This document shows positions 36,512 to 44,332 of a DNA stretch of 64,000 nucleotides, in pieces. The first letter of the stretch is position 1, and every line of letters starts with the position of its first letter. The notes beneath the pieces were generated by a model that did no database searches, was not told the origin of the DNA, and worked only from the letters and a program-made list of their open reading frames with translations. Location: positions 2,604,001 through 2,668,000 of the forward strand of contig NZ_CP069338.1 in NCBI RefSeq assembly GCF_016859125.1. The letters are read 5' to 3'. A program made the translations under genes and the position numbers. The stretch comes from Archangium violaceum. Its GTDB lineage: Bacteria > Myxococcota > Myxococcia > Myxococcales > Myxococcaceae.

Positions 36512-37446
36512 GCGAGCGCCTTCCCATCCTCCGAGTGCAGACGAAGTACGGCGATCTGGTGGCGCGCGACGGCATTGTCATCTGCTTCTTCATGCGCCGC
36601 TCCCACGGGGAGGTGGCTCACGCCGTCTGGCGAGCCCTGAGGACATATCGCCGCGCCATTCCGTCCCAGGCACTGGGCTGGTACCCCGCTCATAACGGGG
36701 ACTGGAAACCTCTCGATGACAAGGGCTGGGAGCATATCCGCGAGAAGATGCTCGACTGCCTCTGGCCAGTCCGCTGTGGAATCGAGCTGGCAGAACACTG
36801 CGACACGACTGGCGGCTACAACTTCGAATACGAAGGGCGCTGGCTCGACGCAGCGCCTTTCTACAATCAGAACGCGACCTGTGCGGTGAGCTTCACCCTG
36901 CCCACCGAGTACCTCGTGGAGCACGGCCCCGCCCACGTGCGCGCCCTCGCGATCGAGCTCGCTCGCGAGCTGCCCTTCAGCTTCGGCTACGCCAGCTTCG
37001 CGCTCGTCTCTCCCGACGGGCAGTGGTACGCGGCTCGCCACACGGTGCGCGAACTGCGAGACCGCTATCCAGGTCTGGATATCTACAAGCTCGCGGAGAC
37101 CAGCAGGCACATCGGTACCCAAGCCCGAGGCGCCTACTGGCTCACCTTCCTCGGCTTGCCGCTGCTGGGCCGACTCGGAGGACTCGAGAACCTGCGGCGG
37201 CATCTGTCCTTTCCGGATGTGTCCTTGCAGACCTTGCCACCACTCGAGGGAGAGCGCGTGTTGATCACCCTCGGCGAGTGGCCCGATGCCATCGACACCG
37301 CGCAGCAGGAGCGCCCGTCTCCCCAACTCCTCGCGCTCGGCCACCTGCTCAAGCGATCCCTCCACCAGGAGCGTTCGAACTGGTTCCTCTTCCTCGAGCA
37401 AGACCCAGAAGACATGCGCCGCTGGATCCGCCGATTCTGTCCCTGA
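36508..37446 (+). CDS. TsiV/DUF3396-type immunity protein (copy 1)
   Basis: A 312-residue cytoplasmic protein of the family named as immunity to VRR-NUC type VI effectors. Recognisable stretches: LVARDGIVICFFMRRS near the N-terminus, LPTEYLVEHGPAHVRALAIELARELPFSFGYA in the middle, and REL.DRYPGLD and YWLTFLG further on. It is translationally coupled to the lipoprotein toxin gene (ATGA overlap). It differs from copy 2 through much of its length, while the toxin core is unchanged, consistent with each immunity protein tracking its own toxin tip. Neutralisation of the cognate nuclease is inferred. Confidence 0.8.
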   Translation: MSERLPILRVQTKYGDLVARDGIVICFFMRRSHGEVAHAVWRALRTYRRAIPSQALGWYPAHNGDWKPLDDKGWEHIREKMLDCLWPVRCGIELAEHCDTTGGYNFEYEGRWLDAAPFYNQNATCAVSFTLPTEYLVEHGPAHVRALAIELARELPFSFGYASFALVSPDGQWYAARHTVRELRDRYPGLDIYKLAETSRHIGTQARGAYWLTFLGLPLLGRLGGLENLRRHLSFPDVSLQTLPPLEGERVLITLGEWPDAIDTAQQERPSPQLLALGHLLKRSLHQERSNWFLFLEQDPEDMRRWIRRFCP

Positions 37447-37510
37447 GCCGGACCGCGTGGATCACCGCTTCACCGCGAGGATGTACTCGCGCGCCAATCT
37501 CCTCCATGGT
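37447..37510 (-). pseudogene. Remnant of the sigma-54 activator 3' end behind copy 1
   Basis: The bases after the copy 1 immunity stop match those after the copy 2 stop (40107–40131), then jump about 108 bases to match the HTH-coding part of the activator gene (ccgcgaggatgtactcgcg, 40241–40259, and on to about 40270). The ancestral duplication therefore included part of the regulator, most of which has since been lost. Confidence 0.65.
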
Positions 37511-37817
37511 GGCCGAGTCCGCTACCGCCAGAAGGATGCACGCCCGACGAGCGAGCGCTGCTCGGTACGTCCGTCTCCCACTGATGAGAGGTGGATGAAT
37601 CACGGGGGTCGTCTCCTCATCCACCAGAGCTATTCATCCCCCGCGACTATGCCGAACTACTTGTAAGACACTCCCGATCACGCTGGGCACTCGACCCCAG
37701 CGCCGTAAGGAGCTGAGCCACTCAACCGCACCACACGCCCCTGCGCGCTGCGCGTAGGCTGTGTGCGCGCTGCACCAGCTTCATCGACTCACCAGCTTCA
37801 TCGACTTCGACTCACGC

Positions 37818-37979
37818 TCAGCCATCGCCCTGCTCCTTGAGCGCCAGTTGGTAGAGGGTGCCTGCGGCCAGCTCCACCGCCTTGGAGTGGAAGGAGCGCC
37901 ACACGACCCAGCTCGTCTGCTCGTACTTCTGCCGGGTGTAGGCACACAGGTCCAAGGCCTCCTGGTAGGCGTCCACCTC
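37818..37979 (-). pseudogene. Possible gene fragment of unknown family
   Basis: An open minus-strand stretch reads like real protein (EVDAYQEALDLCAYTRQKY, then AVELAAGTLYQLALKEQ) for about 54 residues to a stop at 37818. Upstream the same frame degenerates into low-complexity Arg/Gly/Pro. It may be the C-terminal relic of a lost gene. Weak evidence. Confidence 0.25.
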
Positions 37980-38311
37980 CGTGCGCCTCGGCCGTAAACC
38001 GCTGATCCTCGTGGCCTCTGAGCGCGTCGCCCATAGACCGCCTCCTACGCCATGGATTGCCGGCCTGGCGCCGCGACGCCGCCCCCGTCCCTCGGGGCCG
38101 CGGGGACTGCGGCCGGGGACTGTGTCATCCACGGGGCGAGGGATCCACACCTGTGGACAACATCAGTCATGGTCAGCAGCACGCGCGCTCTGCGGGCAGG
38201 TACGTCCGTCCTCCACCAGCGTCTTGAGGTAGGCCACTTCTCCAGGCGAGAGGAGGAGGTGGTGCGGCGGTCGTCTCATCCACCCAACTTACCCATGTTG
38301 AAAAACTTGTC

Positions 38312-38332
38312 GGGCACTCCACGAGAGTGCCC
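38312..38332. promoter_or_regulatory. Hairpin abutting the start of toxin copy 2
   Basis: GGGCACTC (38312–38319) pairs with GAGTGCCC (38325–38332), loop of five, ending 5 bases before the ATG of toxin copy 2. Copy 1 keeps only the right arm. It could hide the ribosome-binding region of copy 2 or mark the duplication junction. Confidence 0.4.
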
Positions 38333-38337
38333 GTCCC

Positions 38338-39162
38338 ATGCCCCTGAATGCGGACAGGCTCCGCTCCCACCGAAGCGCGTCCTGGCGGTTCACGAGCATG
38401 CTCCTGGCCAGCATGCTCCTCGGAGCCTGCGCCACCCATCCCGCTCGCTCCGGCGCTCATCCTCGCGGCGACCTGCGCCTCGACACGGAGTCCGTCGCCC
38501 GCGTGCGCCACGCCAGCGTGTTGGGCACGACGACGACCTCCGCTGCCCCTCTGACCGTGGCTTCCACGCTCGCCCGGGTCGCTCCCGTGCTCCTCGCCGT
38601 GCTCGGGAATCATGGGAGGGTGGATGAATTGGAGGAGCGTCTCGAGGAGTGCGCCAGGCAGGCCGAGTATCAGGTCAACTCCTCACTCTTCGGAAACCGT
38701 GCACCCACGCGAGAGGAATGCGGCGAGGAACTGGAAGTGGACGGCTGCGGTGAGCCCATCACCCGAGCCATGCTCCTGGGTCGACAGAAGCACGTCATCG
38801 CCCTGGCATGCGCTCGCGAGGTTCTCTCGCAGCTCTGGCCCGCCCCCTTCAGCATCGAACAGCGCTACCGCTACTATCGGGCCAGCCGGTTCATCGAGAC
38901 CATCAGCCGCGAGGAGGAGCAGCGCCTCATCGACCAGGGCTGTACCCGCGAGCTGTGGCGCACCATCAAGCCCGATATCGTGCTCCACAAGGACTACAAT
39001 CTCCTCCGGGCCGTGCTCATCCTCGACTTCAAGTTTCCTTGTCCTCCCACCAACCCCGCGCAGTGGAAGCAGTACGGAAGAACGAGCGCCTATTCCGGCT
39101 TGAATCAAGGTGAAGTCTACAAGGAAGCGCTGGGTGGAGAGGTCTTCCTCCTCACGCCATGA
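38338..39162 (+). CDS. Lipoprotein toxin candidate with PD-(D/E)XK nuclease-like C-terminus (copy 2)
   Basis: 274 residues, duplicate of the gene at 35675. It has the same lipobox (LLGAC, Cys 31), the same middle region encoded by 368 identical bases (38522–38889), and a diverged C-terminal 90 residues that keep the nuclease residues KPD, DFK and QGEVY. Most changes lie between the motifs (for example FIETISREEEQRLIDQG against LLEAISPEKELQIIKRG). The stop overlaps the start of its own TsiV-type immunity gene. Role as for copy 1: probable contact- or membrane-exchange-delivered nuclease; delivery and activity inferred. Confidence 0.72.
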   Translation: MPLNADRLRSHRSASWRFTSMLLASMLLGACATHPARSGAHPRGDLRLDTESVARVRHASVLGTTTTSAAPLTVASTLARVAPVLLAVLGNHGRVDELEERLEECARQAEYQVNSSLFGNRAPTREECGEELEVDGCGEPITRAMLLGRQKHVIALACAREVLSQLWPAPFSIEQRYRYYRASRFIETISREEEQRLIDQGCTRELWRTIKPDIVLHKDYNLLRAVLILDFKFPCPPTNPAQWKQYGRTSAYSGLNQGEVYKEALGGEVFLLTP

Positions 39163-40106
39163 GGACGATTCCGATGAAGGAACGCATCCCCGTCATCCGG
39201 GTACGGACGGACAATGGTTTCCTGGTGGCCCGTGACGGCATCATTCTTTGTTTTTTCATGCGCCGCTCGCACGCAGAAGTGGCTCCAGCCGTGTGGAGGG
39301 CTCTGCACACCTATCTTCATGCCATTCCTCCCCAGACCTTGAACTGGTACGTCGCAGCCGAAGGGGGCACCCTGCCTCTCGACGAGGAGTGGGAACACAT
39401 CCGTGAGGACATGCTCGAACGTCCCTGCCCGGTCTCCCGCAGCGTCTATCTGCAGGAGCACCGCGATGAGTCGGGCGGCTACAACTTCGAATACTACGGC
39501 CGTCGGCTCGACGCCCCGCTGTTCGCCCGCGATGAGGACTCCACCTGTGCCGTGAGTTTTACTCTACCCACCGAGTACCTGACGGAGCACGGCCCCGCAC
39601 GAGTTCGTGCCCTCGCCCTCGAGCTCGCTCGCGAGCTGCCCTTCAGCTTCGGCTACGCCAGCCTCGCCCTCATCGCTCCCAACACGGGGTGGTACGCAGC
39701 TCGCCGTACGGTTCGTGAACTGCGCGACCGCTATCCAGGCCTGGATATCTATAACCTCGAGCAGACCAGCCGGGTCCTCGGAACCCGCGCGCGCGGCGTC
39801 TACTGGCTCACCTTCCTCGGTCAGCCCCTGCTGGGCCAGCTCGGAGGTCTCGAGAGTTTGCGGCAGCGGCTCCCCTTCCCAGACATTTCATTCCACCCGC
39901 TTGATGACGAACGCGTACTGCTCACTCTCGGAGAGTGGCCAGAAGCCATCGACACCACAAAGGAACGCCCGCCGCCCCTGCTCCCCGCCCTCGCTCGACT
40001 GCTCGAGCCTTTCATCTACGACGAAGAGGTCACGGGCTGGTTCCTTCACGACCACAGGGAGGGCATGGAGGACATGCGCCGCTGGATCCGCCGCTTCTGT
40101 CCCTGA
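39159..40106 (+). CDS. TsiV/DUF3396-type immunity protein (copy 2)
   Basis: 315 residues. Same family marks as copy 1 (LVARDGIILCFFMRRS, LPTEYLTEHGPARVRALAL, RDRYPGLDIY). ATG 39159 overlaps the toxin stop; ATG 39174 is an alternative that would match the copy 1 N-terminus more closely. A convergent sigma-54 activator gene begins 15 bases past the stop. Divergence from copy 1 is spread through the protein, so the two may protect only against their own toxin tips. Confidence 0.8.
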   Translation: MRTIPMKERIPVIRVRTDNGFLVARDGIILCFFMRRSHAEVAPAVWRALHTYLHAIPPQTLNWYVAAEGGTLPLDEEWEHIREDMLERPCPVSRSVYLQEHRDESGGYNFEYYGRRLDAPLFARDEDSTCAVSFTLPTEYLTEHGPARVRALALELARELPFSFGYASLALIAPNTGWYAARRTVRELRDRYPGLDIYNLEQTSRVLGTRARGVYWLTFLGQPLLGQLGGLESLRQRLPFPDISFHPLDDERVLLTLGEWPEAIDTTKERPPPLLPALARLLEPFIYDEEVTGWFLHDHREGMEDMRRWIRRFCP

Positions 40107-40121
40107 GCCGGGCCGCGTGGC

Positions 40122-41750
40122 TCACCGCTTCCGGCGGCGTGTCTCGCGCTCGTAGCTCTTGAGCTTGCGGTAGAGCGTGGTCGCGCCGATGTCCAACTCC
40201 TGCGCCGTGCGCGTCCGGTTGCCCCCGTTCCTCGCCAGCACCGCGAGGATGTACTCGCGCTCCAGTTCCTCCAGCGTGCGCACCGCTCCCGTCAGCGAGG
40301 GCGCGGGCAGCGCGACCCGGACGTCCTCGGGCAGATCCTCCAGTTCCACGCGAGCCCCCCGCGAGAGCGCCACCACCCGCTCCATCGCGTTGCGCAATTC
40401 GCGTACGTTGCCCGGCCAGTCGTGGCGCTGGAGCTGATCCGCTACGTCCGTCCCCAGGCCCGGCGCCGCTCGCCCCATCCTCCGGGCCGCGTCCACCAGG
40501 AACACCTGGGCCAGCGGGAGGATGTCCTCGCGCCGCTCGCGCAACGGCGGCACCGTCAGCTCCACCACCCGCAGCCGGTAGTACAGGTCCTTGCGGAAGC
40601 GCCCCGCCGCCACCTCCTCGGCCAGAGGCCGGTTCGTCGCCGCCACCACGCGCACGTCGATGGGCCGCGAGTGGTTCTCCCCCACCCGCCGCACCTCGCG
40701 CTCCTGCAACGCGCGCAGCAGCTTCGCCTGCATGCCGAGTGGCATCTCGCCAATCTCATCCAGGAAGAGCGTCCCGCCCGCCGCCGCCTCCAACAGCCCC
40801 ACGCGCTCGTGCGTCGCCCCCGTGAAGGCCCCTCGCGCATGGCCGAACAGCTCCGCCTCCAGCAGCGACTCCGTGAGCGCCGCGCAGCTGATGGCCACCA
40901 GCGGCCCCGCCGCACGCGCCGACTCCTCGTGCACCAGCTTCGCCACGCGCTCCTTCCCCGTGCCGCTCTCTCCAATGACGAGCACCGTGGCCTCGCTCCT
41001 CGCCGCCCGCCTCGCCAGGTCCACCACCCGCCGCATCCCCGGGCTGCGCGCCACCAGCCCTCCCGGCCCCTCCTGCTCGCCCACCACCTGCTCCAACACC
41101 CTCGCCCGCTCGCGCAGCTTGCGCTCCGTGCGTTTGAGCGCGCTCGCCACCTGGTGCAGTGAGGCGTCGAGCACCTCGCCCTGGAAGTACGGCAGGTGCT
41201 CCTCGAGCTGGCTCCCCCACTCCTCCAGCGTCCGGCCCGCGAAGTGGCACGCGGCGTCTCCCCTCGCCACGCACCGGTCCTCCAGGACGTAGAGGGGCCG
41301 GCCCGCCGCGCGGCTCATGTAGCCACTGGCGAAGCCGCACTGCGTCCAGCATGAGGGCGCCTCCGCCCGGCCCAGGTGCAGCAGGTGCTGCTCCGCCTCG
41401 TACGAGTCCTCGACGGTGACGCCCCGGGCTGCCAGGGGATCGCTGTCCTCCAGCCGGATGCGGATGAGCCCCTGCAGGGTGTGGATGAGTCCCCCGGCCG
41501 CCCGCCACTCGGCGTCGCTGCTCCACTGGAAGCCGGTGCGCATCGCCTCCGCCATGCGCCAACCGTGGGCGTAGCCGAAGCGCGTCAGCACCGCCCGCGC
41601 CCCCGTGAGGCCCAGCATCTCCACCAGTTGCTTGCGCAGCATCCCCATCGCCACCGCGTCCAGGATGAGCGCCCGCTCACCCGCGAAGCGGACCCCCTCC
41701 CGCGCGTCCACCTCCAGCAGCATGTCGATGCGCAGGTCCTCGGCTCGCAT
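40122..41750 (-). CDS. Sigma-54 dependent activator, XylR/DmpR type (XylR_N + V4R + AAA + Fis HTH)
   Basis: 542 residues. The N-terminal ligand-sensing region includes an activator segment (LILDAVAMGMLRKQLVEMLG) and a V4R domain (about 105–175, with Cys residues). The AAA domain has Walker A GESGTGKE (260–267), the sigma-54 contact motif GAFTGAT and Walker B LFLDEIG. The C-terminal Fis-like HTH is NRTRTAQELDIGATTLYRKL. XylR/DmpR relatives sense aromatics; the ligand here is unknown. ATG 41750 fits the family start. A TTCGTT palindrome lies 20 bases upstream. It converges on the copy 2 immunity gene, and a deleted copy of its 3' end lies behind copy 1. Confidence 0.9.
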   Translation of the reverse strand: MRAEDLRIDMLLEVDAREGVRFAGERALILDAVAMGMLRKQLVEMLGLTGARAVLTRFGYAHGWRMAEAMRTGFQWSSDAEWRAAGGLIHTLQGLIRIRLEDSDPLAARGVTVEDSYEAEQHLLHLGRAEAPSCWTQCGFASGYMSRAAGRPLYVLEDRCVARGDAACHFAGRTLEEWGSQLEEHLPYFQGEVLDASLHQVASALKRTERKLRERARVLEQVVGEQEGPGGLVARSPGMRRVVDLARRAARSEATVLVIGESGTGKERVAKLVHEESARAAGPLVAISCAALTESLLEAELFGHARGAFTGATHERVGLLEAAAGGTLFLDEIGEMPLGMQAKLLRALQEREVRRVGENHSRPIDVRVVAATNRPLAEEVAAGRFRKDLYYRLRVVELTVPPLRERREDILPLAQVFLVDAARRMGRAAPGLGTDVADQLQRHDWPGNVRELRNAMERVVALSRGARVELEDLPEDVRVALPAPSLTGAVRTLEELEREYILAVLARNGGNRTRTAQELDIGATTLYRKLKSYERETRRRKR

Positions 41751-41769
41751 GGATGACCCTTTCATTTTG

Positions 41770-41787
41770 AACGAACGGTAGTTCGTT
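41770..41787. promoter_or_regulatory. Palindrome AACGAAC-ggta-GTTCGTT upstream of the sigma-54 activator
   Basis: A perfect 7-4-7 inverted repeat lies 20 bases before the activator's ATG and about 145 bases before the divergent STAS-like gene. Its form is typical of a TetR-type operator or an autoregulatory site. The binding protein is not identified. Confidence 0.5.
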
Positions 41788-41932
41788 TCGACCGGTGCGC
41801 CCATGCACGCGGCCCGCCCCTCCTCGGACGCACAGGGGTGGCGGAACTGGCCCGAGGATTGCTCTGTTCCGGAGCGACCCGGGGAGGCCACGTGAGCAGC
41901 GCGAGCCCCCGTGGAGCGGCCAGGAGGACGGG

Positions 41933-42376
41933 GTGTCGTTCAAACGAGAGACGCTGGAAGACGGCGCGGTGCGGTTGTCGAGCGAGCGGTGCAGCTTCAC
42001 CTACCAGCGGCCACGCCCGGGGGTGGTGTTCATCCTCATCGTGGGCAATGACAAGGGCGAGTTCGGCACCTCGCCCATGGATGAGCTGCGCGAGGACATC
42101 CGCCGCTATGCCCCCGTGGAGCTGTTCTTCGAGATGGATGAGGACACCGGGGCCAACCTGCCCGTGCAGGAGGCCTGGACCGAGTGGTTCAGCACCAACC
42201 GCTCGGCCCTCAAGAGCGTGAGCATCCTCACGCACAGCAAGTACATGCACTTCACCGCCGAGGTGGTGAAGCTCTTCTCGCGCACCGGCGAGCTCATCCG
42301 CGTCTACCTGGATCCGGAGCCCTTCCAGGAGGCGCTCCAGCGCGCGGCGCCCGGGGCTCAGAAGGCGCAGAAGTAG
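41933..42376 (+). CDS. STAS/SpoIIAA-like small protein
   Basis: 147 residues, alternating strands and helices (VVFILIVGNDKGEFGTSPMDELREDI, then VELFFEMDEDTGANLP, SVSILTHSKYMHFTAEVVKLF), as in SpoIIAA-like STAS domains of myxobacteria. GTG 41933 with AGGAGG at 41922–41927 decides the start inside a longer open frame. No phosphorylatable Ser motif is obvious. Its last 19 bases overlap the convergent exported-protein gene. Function unknown. Confidence 0.6.
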   Translation: MSFKRETLEDGAVRLSSERCSFTYQRPRPGVVFILIVGNDKGEFGTSPMDELREDIRRYAPVELFFEMDEDTGANLPVQEAWTEWFSTNRSALKSVSILTHSKYMHFTAEVVKLFSRTGELIRVYLDPEPFQEALQRAAPGAQKAQK

Positions 42377-43224
42377 AGGGACTCGTTGTCGTCCTGGATC
42401 AGCTCGGCCTTGTCGCCGCGCCGCACGGCCAGCATGAAGTGGTGCCCCTCGTAGCTGCGGAAGCCGAGCACCACCACCACCGGCCCCGTCTGGCCGAGCC
42501 GGTACGCGGCCAGCGGGCGCGGCACGTCCACCTCCTTCTCGTCGTAGAGGTTCAGCGGCGCCTTCTCACTGCCCGCCATGTCTCCCTTGGCGAGCGCCTT
42601 GGCCGCGACACGCTTGCCCTTGAGGTACACGGTGAGCTGCCCACGCAGCTTGCCCGTCTTCGTGAGCAGGAAGCCGAGTCCCCCGGCCTCGAAGGCCCGC
42701 ACCTCCTTGCTCGCCGCCGTCTTGCCCTTGGGGAGCGAGACGCCCAGCGCGCTCGCCGGCACCTCCTTCACCGGCAGCGAGGTGGCCCCCTCGGCGCTCC
42801 CGGGCAACACCCAGACGGGGCCCTCGGGCAACGGCTCGGTGGCGCCGAAGCCCGCGAGCGTGGCCGTGTTCTCCTCGCAGCCATAGTGCACGTCCGAGGT
42901 GCCCAGGTACGTGCCCTCCCGTACGCCCGCGGTGGACAGGAGCGTCACCTTCGTCCCCTTGGGAACGGAGTTCCAAAGGTCCGAGAAAAGCACGGCCCTC
43001 GCGTCCGGGTGCTCGGGAGTCCAGTACTGCTGGTGCTTTTCACCGGGCTTCACCGTCGCGAAACCCAGCCACCCGGGCAGACCCTTCCAGCGAGGCTCCG
43101 GCAACGGAGCGGGAGCCTTGTCGGCTCGCGCTGGTGGAGTGTCTTGCGTCTCGGCCCGGGCCAGGCCACCACTCGTGAGCACGCCCAACAGGAGAACCAG
43201 GGACACGGAGAAGGAGGAGCGCAT
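42358..43224 (-). CDS. Exported protein of unknown function
   Basis: 288 residues. A clear signal peptide (MRSSFSVSLVLLLGVLTSGGLARA) is followed by a Pro/Ala linker. The mature part contains two Trp/Pro-rich loops (GLPGWLGFATVKPGEKHQ) and beta-strand-rich sequence, and ends LIQDDNESLYFCAF. No family recognised. It is divergent from the MarR gene (69-base gap), so it may be controlled by that regulator. Confidence 0.65.
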   Translation of the reverse strand: MRSSFSVSLVLLLGVLTSGGLARAETQDTPPARADKAPAPLPEPRWKGLPGWLGFATVKPGEKHQQYWTPEHPDARAVLFSDLWNSVPKGTKVTLLSTAGVREGTYLGTSDVHYGCEENTATLAGFGATEPLPEGPVWVLPGSAEGATSLPVKEVPASALGVSLPKGKTAASKEVRAFEAGGLGFLLTKTGKLRGQLTVYLKGKRVAAKALAKGDMAGSEKAPLNLYDEKEVDVPRPLAAYRLGQTGPVVVVLGFRSYEGHHFMLAVRRGDKAELIQDDNESLYFCAF

Positions 43225-43293
43225 GGGACCTGGAAGCCTACCGCGATATGTCCGCGCGACCCGCGCGTTTGGGGGGTCAACGGAGGCATCCCC

Positions 43294-43797
43294 ATGGCGG
43301 AACTGGCGTCAGAGGTGCGTGTGGTGGTCGCGCGGTTGAGGAATCTCTTCGTTGACATGGCGCGGCAGGGGGCCTTCAGCAATCCCCTGGACGAGATTCC
43401 CCACGCGGAGCTCGAGCCCCGGCAGCTCCAGGCGCTCTGGTGGCTCCACGCCGAGGGGTTCCTCACCGTCAACGCCCTGGCCGAGCGGATGGGCCTGGCC
43501 ATGCCGCCCATGACGCGACTGTTGGACAGGTTGGAGGAGCTGGGGCTCGTCGCGAGGCACCGCGGCACGCGCGCGGACAAGCGGCACGTCATGGTGCGCC
43601 TCACCGAGAAGGGCCGCGTGGCGGGGGACGAGGCCGACGCCGTGGTGCAGGAGCGCCTGGCCGGCCTGCTGCTCCCCCTGGAGGGCGAGCACCGCAGCGA
43701 GCTGCTCGACTCGTTGGAGCGCTGGGTGGAGGCGCTCGCACGCGCGCCGGAACCCGCGCCCGCCCCCGCGGGGAGAGACCGGCTCACCGCCGCGTGA
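43294..43797 (+). CDS. MarR family transcriptional regulator
   Basis: 167 residues. Winged-helix core at about 45–120: QLQALWWLHAEGFLTVNALAERMGLAMPPMTRLLDRLEELGLVARHRGTRADKRHVMVRLTEKG, the MarR recognition helix and wing with the DxR motif. GGAGG at 43282–43286 fixes ATG 43294. It is divergent from the exported-protein gene, and only 8 bases separate its stop from the convergent gene at 43805. Ligand and targets unknown. Confidence 0.9.
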   Translation: MAELASEVRVVVARLRNLFVDMARQGAFSNPLDEIPHAELEPRQLQALWWLHAEGFLTVNALAERMGLAMPPMTRLLDRLEELGLVARHRGTRADKRHVMVRLTEKGRVAGDEADAVVQERLAGLLLPLEGEHRSELLDSLERWVEALARAPEPAPAPAGRDRLTAA

Positions 43798-43804
43798 AGC
43801 CGGC

Positions 43805-44332
43805 TCAGTGCTTCTCGAGCTCCTCGGGGTGGAAGACACGCGAGGCCACGCGGTCCAGCACCTCGTCACCCCACACGACGCTCGCCTTCCCCAGGCGCTT
43901 CATGTCCTGGGCGAAGGCCCTGCCCTCGGGCATCTGGGTGTAGACGCGGCTCAGGAAGAGGCCCCGGTTCTCCCGCTCGTAGTCCACGGTGCCACCGCCC
44001 GTGTCCGTGCCCTCGCGCGCCTCGGCCTCGAAGCCCTCCAGCACCCCCGGCTTGGGCGGCTCGCGGAAGCGGTAGACGAGCGCGCTGCACTCGAGCGACT
44101 TCGTGTCCTCGTGGTACTCGAAATACAGCTGGGCCCCGCCCACGGCGATGCCACCGAAGCCCTGGGGGTTGAGGCCCGGGCTCAACACCGCCCCCTGGGC
44201 GCGCGAGTACCAGCGCACGAGCTCCCGCGCCGCCTCGCGCGTCATGGGGCCCCCGCTCGCGGGCGGAGGTGTGGACAGCGCGAGGCCCACCGCGGACATC
44301 AGCCACTGGAGCATGGTGCGGTTCTCCGTCAC
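43805..44332 (-). CDS. Partner protein of the lipase-like gene, unknown family
   Basis: 175 residues; a small mixed alpha/beta protein (GIAVGGAQLYFEYHEDTKSLECSALVYRF, then an RVYTQMPEG segment). A weak hydrophobic N-terminus (LMSAVGLALSTPPPAS) could be a poor signal peptide. Its ATG overlaps the stop of the upstream lipase-like gene (ATGA), so the two are co-translated. Size and layout suggest a chaperone or immunity partner, which is inference only. Confidence 0.6.
   Translation of the reverse strand: MTENRTMLQWLMSAVGLALSTPPPASGGPMTREAARELVRWYSRAQGAVLSPGLNPQGFGGIAVGGAQLYFEYHEDTKSLECSALVYRFREPPKPGVLEGFEAEAREGTDTGGGTVDYERENRGLFLSRVYTQMPEGRAFAQDMKRLGKASVVWGDEVLDRVASRVFHPEELEKH

Larger units (their letters stand above)
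37447..38337. other. 891-base gap between the two toxin/immunity units with relics
   Basis: No intact gene. The first 65 bases are a deleted copy of the 3' end of the sigma-54 activator gene. Further on there is an inverted repeat GGTGGATGA…TCATCCACC (37590–37598, 37617–37625) and a minus-strand ORF fragment (37818–37979). Short strings shared with the sequence just upstream of copy 2, such as GGTACGTCCGTC at 37564 and 38202, suggest leftovers of further rearrangement. A hairpin ends it at 38312–38332. Confidence 0.5.

Noticed and set aside
35675-40106. Duplication explained by an insertion sequence
   Set aside because: No transposase, terminal inverted repeats or target-site duplications were seen at the borders; simple tandem duplication with later deletion explains the data.
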